A DNA stretch of 64,000 nucleotides. It comes from Pseudomonadota bacterium. GTDB lineage: Bacteria > Pseudomonadota > Alphaproteobacteria > Acetobacterales > Acetobacteraceae. The stretch spans positions 92,411 to 156,410 of the forward strand of contig JAJZFA010000054.1 in assembly GCA_021805565.1 (NCBI GenBank), written 5' to 3'. The position numbers were made by a program, and so were the translations under genes. Position 1 is the first letter of the stretch. Each line of letters opens with the position of its first letter. Shown here piece after piece: positions 58,101-64,000 of this stretch. Under the pieces are notes generated by a model. The model was not told the origin of the DNA. It saw only the letters and a list, made by a program, of their open reading frames with translations, and made no database searches.

Positions 58101-60166
58101 CCGTTCACCACGACGTTGCCGTTGACCGTTCCGGCCAGTCCGGCCGTCACCCCGCTGGCGATCGTCAAGGCACCCGACGTGACGGCGCCGCCCGGCCCGA
58201 ACACGATCGACGACGTTGAATCCACGCCAATGACGGACGACGCGGTTCCGCCGCCAAGGACCGAACCGAACGTCGCCGAACCGCCTCCTGTTGCCAGCAG
58301 CGCGCCCCCGCTACCGGAGAACAGCACGCCGCCGGCGCCGGTCAGCGTGCTGCCGCCGCCAATCTCGATCAGGCCGCCGACGCTGGCCGAACCGGCCAGT
58401 ATCAGGGCGGCGCCCGCGTCCAAGGCGAGCGTCCCCGTTTGGGTCAACGACCCGCTGACACCGGCCAGCCCGCTGCCCACGTTCAGGCTTCCCCACTGCA
58501 GCACATCGCCGCTGGTTGTCACGCTGGCGGCGAAACCGTTGCCGGTAAGATCGGTGTAGGCCCCTGCCCCGCCGGCGATGGCGACTGCATTGCCATAACT
58601 GGGTGCCAGCGCGGCGATGGTGCCGGTGGTCAGATCCTGCCATTGGGATGCAGCGGCATAGCTGCCGCCCACCGTGCCGCCGAAAACGTAAGAATCCGTG
58701 TTCGCGGCGAAATACGTCACCGCCGTGCCGCCCGACCCATCGGCCGCGGCGGTAAAAAACCCAGGTGCAAGGCCGTTTGCGAAAAACAAACCGATCGTGG
58801 CGGTGTGCGTGCCGTCGGTCGCCATCAACACGGGGGATGCGCCCGGTGTGTACGACACCGATGCGGCCGCGGGGTTCATGTCCGTCAGATCGATCGTATC
58901 GGACGCGGCGAAGGACACGATCGTGCTGCCGTTCAGGTTGGCGCTGGTATCCTTGAAGTCGATCCCGGTAAAGCCACCCGAACCCAGTGTATCGTTTCCG
59001 CCCAGGCCCGTCAGCGTCTGATTGTTCGCGGTCGCGGTCAGCACGTCGGAACCGGCGGTACCCAGAACAATGCTTGGCTGAACGGGCGGAGAGCCGATGG
59101 TTTGCAAGCTGACGAACGCATCGCCCGCTGTGCCCAGATTCAGATGGAACAGGGTGCCGGCATAGTTTCCGGCAATGGCAAGCGTGCCCGCCGGTCTTCC
59201 GCCTTTGGTGAATGTCAGCGTCCCAACGCTTGCGGCGGTCTGGCTATAGGACAGGCCCGTTGCCAAGTAAGTGCCATTGCCGGATAGATCGATGACGTCA
59301 CCCGCCACGAAGCCTGTAATCGTGCCGCTTGGCAATATGTTCGCCACCAGCGTGCCAGCCGGCCCGCCAAACTGGATCGCGGCACTGTCTGCGACACCCA
59401 GCGTCAGAACGCTGCCCTCGCTGAGTGTCAAAGTACCCGCGCCCGCAATCCGCGAGGCCACACCGAAGGGGTCGCCAACGTCGATTGACAGGGTGCCCTG
59501 CGCCTGGACGCCCAGCACGCCGTTGACGATCAGGTTGCCATAGACGGCGCCGGTTATAGCCGCCGCGGCACCTTGATCGATCGTGATCGCGCCGGTAGCC
59601 GATCCGCCCGCGTGGCCGACCTCGACCGAGGAATTTCCGTCCACCGCGATGATGCTGGGGGCAAGGCCAAAGCCCATGTCGATACCGTTGGCGATCAGGC
59701 CGCCAACCTGGAGGGCGCTTCCGTCGATGGCGGTCAGAAAGCCTGCCGTCACGCTGGCAAGCCCGCTGACTGCAATGGTACTACCGCCACCTGCCTGCAT
59801 AGACGCGCCGTTGCCGATGTTCAGGCTGGCGGCGCTCAGGCTGGCACCGCCGTCGAGATTGAGATCGCCCGCCGCGCCCAGCGTAACGGTACCGCCGATA
59901 TCGATCGCGCCCCACAGCAGCACGTCGTTGCTCAGCGACAACTGCGCGGCCGCGCCGGCACCCACGATATTGGTGAAATTTCCGTTGATGCCTCCGGCGA
60001 TGGTGACCGCATTGCCTGCCCCGGGCGCGCTGCCGGCGACAAGGCCCGCCGTGATATCCAGCCAATTTGGCGCCGAATTCCACGAGCCGCCGTATTGATT
60101 CGTCCACCCATAGGCGTCTGCACCGAGCGATTGGACTTGAATGGAACTGGTTTGTTGAAAGGTCAT
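55169..60166 (-). CDS. Very large repetitive surface/secreted protein with four GGGSWxxAxNW modules and two copies of an RTX-like C-terminal module
   Basis: ORF of about 1665 aa from MTFQQTSSIQ; repeats YGWTNQYGGSWNSAPNWLD, YVFGGTVGGSYAAASQWQD, YSWTNAGGGNWNNAADWID, YAWTAMGGGSWTTAANWAG; G/S/T/A-rich low-complexity. Confidence 0.9.
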   Translation of the reverse strand: MTFQQTSSIQVQSLGADAYGWTNQYGGSWNSAPNWLDITAGLVAGSAPGAGNAVTIAGGINGNFTNIVGAGAAAQLSLSNDVLLWGAIDIGGTVTLGAAGDLNLDGGASLSAASLNIGNGASMQAGGGSTIAVSGLASVTAGFLTAIDGSALQVGGLIANGIDMGFGLAPSIIAVDGNSSVEVGHAGGSATGAITIDQGAAAAITGAVYGNLIVNGVLGVQAQGTLSIDVGDPFGVASRIAGAGTLTLSEGSVLTLGVADSAAIQFGGPAGTLVANILPSGTITGFVAGDVIDLSGNGTYLATGLSYSQTAASVGTLTFTKGGRPAGTLAIAGNYAGTLFHLNLGTAGDAFVSLQTIGSPPVQPSIVLGTAGSDVLTATANNQTLTGLGGNDTLGSGGFTGIDFKDTSANLNGSTIVSFAASDTIDLTDMNPAAASVSYTPGASPVLMATDGTHTATIGLFFANGLAPGFFTAAADGSGGTAVTYFAANTDSYVFGGTVGGSYAAASQWQDLTTGTIAALAPSYGNAVAIAGGAGAYTDLTGNGFAASVTTSGDVLQWGSLNVGSGLAGVSGSLTQTGTLALDAGAALILAGSASVGGLIEIGGGSTLTGAGGVLFSGSGGALLATGGGSATFGSVLGGGTASSVIGVDSTSSIVFGPGGAVTSGALTIASGVTAGLAGTVNGNVVVNGTLSVSGMLTVAPFGGVMSSVTGGGQIDLTSGGSLAIAGSDSVPVQFTSPASGGTTEMLTFGTTMPTGVISGFAAGDVISTGLIVTKLIYTPFGGSGRLALLEGGTTVGMLALSGTYVGTQFQVQPTDGGLSSAITYASTPVAGPGSAVSGSSDSYSWTNAGGGNWNNAADWIDTTAGATPAAAPGASNAVTIADNTGAWTPQIIAGPAAAASLSISGSANTILMWTMSVAGLFSVSEYGTPSADVALFSGADLSAGSLNVASLLRVASNSLLTVAGSGSGTFISGTLAVGTDSAVRVTGGASTITGAVSVDGTSSVEFGSAGTAAQGTLAIDYGQSVTLQGAAAIEANVVVNGSLLVYSGTIEGFGGTIGSVGGTGTIVIGALGGYGYLILNAADTAAIDFRDYLVNGVAYAVEHLELRNTPRTGIISGFIAGDTIAIDANVTGASFAQTSSTAGTLTLTDGGTAVGTLTFDGNFAGSVFQVDVAPGTGVATISLQASPAPAGAAAPAGTNGQTYAWTAMGGGSWTTAANWAGAATATVPGGGDVVSIAGSTVAGQYTTVTGNGAAVDLTVTGNVMLTGQVNVAASVHVSTGSGPAADLALQAGAVVTAAGSGEVFGRMELGGGSSMTFPGYAFLYGGSMLVLSGSAVRAGGLIGDSAGDILAVDANSTLQIGGAAPAVAGTVSIGAGAPAEFSGQIYGSVVSNGALWVSGGGTLFIDMNGTAESDPYATATPTIGGSGSLVLAENSTLGLGVADSAAIQFAGPDATLILAAIPSATITGFATGDQIQLDQTITVMTYNQTGGNAATLTLSDGTATVGVLHLAGAYGGANAFHLDTAPNGNTAVITLQSLQAGPPQMSMIQGTVGSDHLTATANGQTISGEGGSDVMSAGTFSGIDFRDYTAYLNGSSILDFASSDQIDFIDMNPAAATAHYSAGMLTVTDGSHIAAMGFSFANTAASGSFHLTSDGASGTRLTWS

Positions 60167-60634
60167 TTGATTGCTCACACCTGCCGGTTGGCGGTTTGTG
60201 CGAATAAATTGTATCGTAACGGGCTGGACCGGATGGCTGGACGCACCATCCATCGAAAGCCGGGCGGCGCGATCAGGACCGTGTTGGCAAAGCGGGTTAC
60301 CCCATCACAAACGAATGCGGCTTTTTGCCAGCGGGAACGGACGGACTGTCAGTCGCCAGAAATAACGCAATCCGAAAGTACAATCCCGACAGCGCATGTG
60401 CAAATTCGCAAACCTGCTTGATTTTGTCAAACTCGTTTTAGTTAAATATTAATAAATAAATTATACAATATTCACGCAATAATATTCAGGGAAACTGCCC
60501 GGAACGTCCGCACATCGCTCGTCCGAGGCGCCGGAAAATAAGCATTCACCGCGAATCGCGAATGCCATTATAATCGTAACAACGGCCTTCCCCTGGCGAC
60601 CCAGGGCCGGCGATGCGACCCTCGGAGCGTTCAG

Positions 60635-63487
60635 ATGACCGGCCTGACCATCACCAGCAACACGACCAACGGTTATCTCCTCGGCCCAACGACGCTTAAT
60701 CCAATCACCGTCGCATCTGGCGTGACCATTACGGACACCAATTTCCCCGCGCTCGCCAGCAGTCTTGCAACCAACTGGACGATCGTGAACGCCGGCACCC
60801 TGCTGGCAAGCGGCAAAAATATCATTAGCGACGGCATCGCGTTGCTCGGGGCCGCCGTCAGTTCGATCGCGAACCTGCAAGCCGGTTCGGTCACGGGGTA
60901 TTACGCCGGAATTTCGGTCGCAAGTCGCGGTTCGATCACCAATCAAGGTGTCATCGCCACCACCGGAACCAGCGGCGCCGGTTTCCAATATATCAATAAT
61001 CTCTTCACCGCGACGTCCGCCGGCATCCTGCTCGGCAGCGGTCAGGTCAGCAATGCGGCGCACGGGCTGATCTCGAGCTACTGGGAAGGGATAGCCATTG
61101 GCGGGGCGGGGTCAGTGGTTAACGCCGGAACGATTCGGGCGACGGGCACCGCCAACGGATTCGGCGTTGTGCTGACAGCCGGTGGCAGCATCGTAAATGT
61201 TCAGGGCGGCTCGATCGCGGGCGCAAAAGACGGTGTTCTGGCATTCGGTCCGTCTGCCACGCTGACTAATCAAGGCTCCATTTCCGGCAACCTGGTCGGT
61301 GTCGGACTGGAGTCCGGGGGCATGCTCACCAATGCGGCTGGGGCGGAAATTTTTGGCGTCAACACCGGCGTACGGTCGTTTGGTGCGAACGCCGCGAGCG
61401 TAACCAACGCCGCCGGCGGTACCCTCGCCGGCGGAAGCTACGGCTTTTTTGCCGAACCGGGGGGCACCGCCACGCTGACGAATGCGGGGCTGCTGTCCGG
61501 ACAGTCGGGGGCCGGGGCCGTGCTGCTCGATCCCGGCAGACTGGACAATATCCTGGGCGGCACGATCGTCGGCGGCATCTTTGGCATCTACATCGGCGGG
61601 ACATCCGCCGCAGCCGTAACGAACGCGGGCAGCGTCGGCGGTTACAGGTTCGGCGTGCAGGTCAATGGAACACCCGGCACGGTGGTCAACTCAGGGCATA
61701 TCGCGGACACCCAGACGCTCGCCGGAGCCGGGGTGCAGTTGGTCGCCGGCGGGCTGGTGACCAATAACGCGGGCGGCACCATCGCATCGCAATGGATGGG
61801 CGTACAGATTGGCACCGGAACGTCCAGCGTCGGCGGCACGGTCGTCAACCAGGGCACAATCCACGCCGCCGACACCCTTGGCGATGGCGCCGGGGTATGG
61901 ATTCACGGCCCCGGTGCCATCGTCAACGGATCAGGCGGCATAATCAGCGGCGGCGCATTCGGCGTCGTGGCCTATTACCAGACGACCGTGGTAAATCAGG
62001 GCACGATTTTTGGAACCGGATTTGCCTTCGACGCCGTCCATTCCGGCTTTGCCAATCGCGTCATCGACACATCCACGGGCGTCTTCATCGGCACCGTGGC
62101 CGGCGGCAACTCGCTTGGGTCGGCCATTTACAGCACGCTGGAACTGGCCAGCGGATCCTCGGTTGGCACCATCGCCAACATCGGCAGCTTTACCGGTTTC
62201 GGCCGGATCGCCCTGGATAACGGCGCAACCTGGTCGGTCGGCGGATCCATGGCGGCCGGCGAAACCCTGGCATTCGGCGGGCCGAACGCCACACTGATCC
62301 TGGCAAGCCCATCGGCCGCGGCCTCCACGATCGCCGGTTTCGTTGCCACCGATACCATCGTGCTCGCCGGTGTCGCGGACGTTACCGGCCTGGCGTTCAA
62401 CGGCAATACGCTGACGATCGCGGAAAGCACCGGCCCAGGCCTGACGCTGACCTTTGCCGCGCCGTTGGCACTGACCCGCACGGTGACGAACGGATCGACC
62501 GACATTTCCGTCGTCCCCTGCTTTCTGCCCGGCACACACATCCTGACCAGCCAGGGCGAAGTGCCGGTGGAGAAGCTGCGCATCGGCGACACGATCGTCA
62601 CCGCCGGCGGCGACCGGCGGCGTCTGTGCTGGATCGGCCACGGCCGGACTCTCGCCGCGCGCGGCCGGCGTTCGGCGGCCACACCCGTTATCGTGCGCAA
62701 GGGCGCCCTGGCCGCCAACGTGCCTGCCCGAGACCTGCGCATCACCAAGGGTCACTCACTTTACCTCGATGGCGTGTTAATTCCGGTGGAATTCCTGGTG
62801 AACCATCGGTCCATTTTATGGGACGACCGGGCGCAGGACGTAACCGTGTACCATCTGGAACTGGACGCGCACGACATCCTGGTCGCCGACGGCGCGCATG
62901 CGGAAAGTTACCGCGACGACGGCAACCGCTGGCTGTTCCAGAACACCAACGAAGGCTGGTCCGGGACACCGCAACCGCCCTGCGCGCCGGTCCTGACCGG
63001 CGGCGCCCAGGTCGATGCGATCTGGCGGCGCATCCTGGACCGGGCGGGCCCGCGTCCAGGATTGCCGCTGACGGACGATCCGGACCTGCACCTTCTGGCC
63101 GGCGGTGCACGGATCGACGCCGCCAAACGCCAGGGTTCGGTCTATGTCTTCAGCCTGCACGCCCCGCCGGCCGGGCTGCACATCGTCTCACGCGACGCCG
63201 TCCCGGCCGAACTCGGGCTGGCCCGCGACGCGCGGCCGCTCGGTGTCGCCCTGCGCCAAATCGCGATCCGGCAAGGCACGCGATTCACGGTCCTGCAGGC
63301 CGCCGACACCCGCCTGACCGACGGCTTCCACGGCTACGAAGCGGCCGAAGATCTGCGCTGGACCGATGGAGACGCGACGCTGCCCAGCGAACTATTCGCC
63401 CGCTTCGCCGGTGAAATGGAGGTGGTACTGCATCTCGCCGGAACCACCCGGTACCGGGAGGATGGGCCGGCTTCGGCGATGGCCTGA
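60635..63487 (+). CDS. Beta-helix repeat protein with Hint (Hedgehog/intein, Hint_2-type) domain and C-terminal extension
   Basis: Repeats ITNQGVIATTG / VVNAGTIRATG / LTNQGSISGN; Hint block VVPCFLPGTHILTSQGEVPVEKLRIGDTIVTAGGDRRRLCWIGHGR...DLRITKGHSLYLDGVLIPVEFLVN. Confidence 0.93.
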   Translation: MTGLTITSNTTNGYLLGPTTLNPITVASGVTITDTNFPALASSLATNWTIVNAGTLLASGKNIISDGIALLGAAVSSIANLQAGSVTGYYAGISVASRGSITNQGVIATTGTSGAGFQYINNLFTATSAGILLGSGQVSNAAHGLISSYWEGIAIGGAGSVVNAGTIRATGTANGFGVVLTAGGSIVNVQGGSIAGAKDGVLAFGPSATLTNQGSISGNLVGVGLESGGMLTNAAGAEIFGVNTGVRSFGANAASVTNAAGGTLAGGSYGFFAEPGGTATLTNAGLLSGQSGAGAVLLDPGRLDNILGGTIVGGIFGIYIGGTSAAAVTNAGSVGGYRFGVQVNGTPGTVVNSGHIADTQTLAGAGVQLVAGGLVTNNAGGTIASQWMGVQIGTGTSSVGGTVVNQGTIHAADTLGDGAGVWIHGPGAIVNGSGGIISGGAFGVVAYYQTTVVNQGTIFGTGFAFDAVHSGFANRVIDTSTGVFIGTVAGGNSLGSAIYSTLELASGSSVGTIANIGSFTGFGRIALDNGATWSVGGSMAAGETLAFGGPNATLILASPSAAASTIAGFVATDTIVLAGVADVTGLAFNGNTLTIAESTGPGLTLTFAAPLALTRTVTNGSTDISVVPCFLPGTHILTSQGEVPVEKLRIGDTIVTAGGDRRRLCWIGHGRTLAARGRRSAATPVIVRKGALAANVPARDLRITKGHSLYLDGVLIPVEFLVNHRSILWDDRAQDVTVYHLELDAHDILVADGAHAESYRDDGNRWLFQNTNEGWSGTPQPPCAPVLTGGAQVDAIWRRILDRAGPRPGLPLTDDPDLHLLAGGARIDAAKRQGSVYVFSLHAPPAGLHIVSRDAVPAELGLARDARPLGVALRQIAIRQGTRFTVLQAADTRLTDGFHGYEAAEDLRWTDGDATLPSELFARFAGEMEVVLHLAGTTRYREDGPASAMA

Positions 63488-63640
63488 CCGCGGCCGGCGC
63501 CTGCCGAAAGGCTGACGCAGGGCCAGAGCGGCGAAAGCAGCGAGGCCGAGGATGCCGCTTTCGAACAAAAAATCCAAATACTGACCGACGATACGCCACG
63601 ACACGTGGCAGTCGCCAGGCCGGCAACGGAATCGGCTTCA

Positions 63641-63741
63641 ATAAGTGCGTCAGCACGCCAGTAAGGTTGCCCTGCAAAACATGGCCTTAGGGCTTGCTCG
63701 GCACTGCCGATTGTAGCGGTTGTTGCCGGGCATCGCCTAAG
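63641..63741 (-). repeat. Copy D of the dispersed two-hairpin intergenic repeat (reverse orientation; may extend to about 63620)
   Basis: Reverse complement CTTAGGCGATGCCCGGCAACAACCGCTACAATCGGCAGTGCCGAGCAAGCCCTAAGGCCATGTTTTGCAGGGCAACCTTACTGGCGTGCTGACGCACTTAT; the last part is nearly identical to the copy at 11817. Confidence 0.85.
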
Positions 63742-64000
63742 TTACCCACCCAGTCGGCTCGCTGATCGGCGCCATCCACTTCGAACCGCATGGCCAGGAA
63801 CCGACGAAGCGCCACGGCCGCGTCCAGCGGAACGCAGTAAAACCGGCCGCCCCGATGACCGTGCTGAAATACGCCATCGCCACCCGTACCCCAGGCAAAG
63901 CCACGCCAGCCTGGACCGGGCAGGCGGTACCGACGCACAACATTTCGCGCGGCGGCGCGGCTGCCCTGTCCGGTAGCGGTACATCCGGGTAAGGGCAGCA

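Noticed and set aside
63392-63604. Possible PEP-CTERM-like tail (FLFESGILGLAAFAALALRQPFGRRR) on the minus strand
   Set aside because: Resemblance only; ORF runs on antisense into the Hint gene without the short basic tail and stop expected, and no upstream passenger is present.
63742-64000. Short minus-strand ORFs at the window end
   Set aside because: Several competing frames, truncated by the window edge; cannot be assigned to a family.

Overview
GC-rich chromosomal window, probably from an alphaproteobacterium of the Acetobacteraceae type (inferred from gene content and protein style; no taxonomy search was run). Most of it is ordinary core genome. It contains a minus-strand aa3-type cytochrome c oxidase/assembly cluster (coxB-coxA-ctaB-small ORF-ctaG-coxC-DUF983-SURF1) that runs into an M32 carboxypeptidase cut by the window edge. 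Other core genes are pmtA-like, tatA, rlmH, a Sua5/TsaC-type gene, pepA, holC, an ABC-F ATPase, prpE, an SDR, an HpnN-type RND transporter, an agmatinase-family gene, ruvC, and a pncC/NrtR-like pair. There is also a COG0523-WD40-GNAT neighbourhood, an hprK-rapZ-EIIA-HPr-EI nitrogen-PTS block, tRNA-Leu(CAG)-rnd, kdsD-lptC-lptA-lptB-rpoN, and an iron-containing ADH. Accessory content includes: an AT-richer HNH endonuclease gene (15.8-16.7 kb); a BrnT/BrnA toxin-antitoxin pair placed between the COG0523 GTPase and its WD40 partner (34.7-35.3 kb); a hydrolase/oxidoreductase gene run (24-29 kb); a P/G/Y-repeat secreted protein; a beta-helix plus GH42-like secreted pair; and a divergent pair of very large surface-type proteins (55.2-63.5 kb), one with a Hint (Hedgehog/intein) domain and an additional C-terminal domain. 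The most notable non-coding signal is a dispersed intergenic repeat of about 120 bp with two hairpins. Four diverged copies were found by eye, near 5.9, 11.8, 55.1 and 63.7 kb. No CRISPR array, rRNA or transposase was seen.
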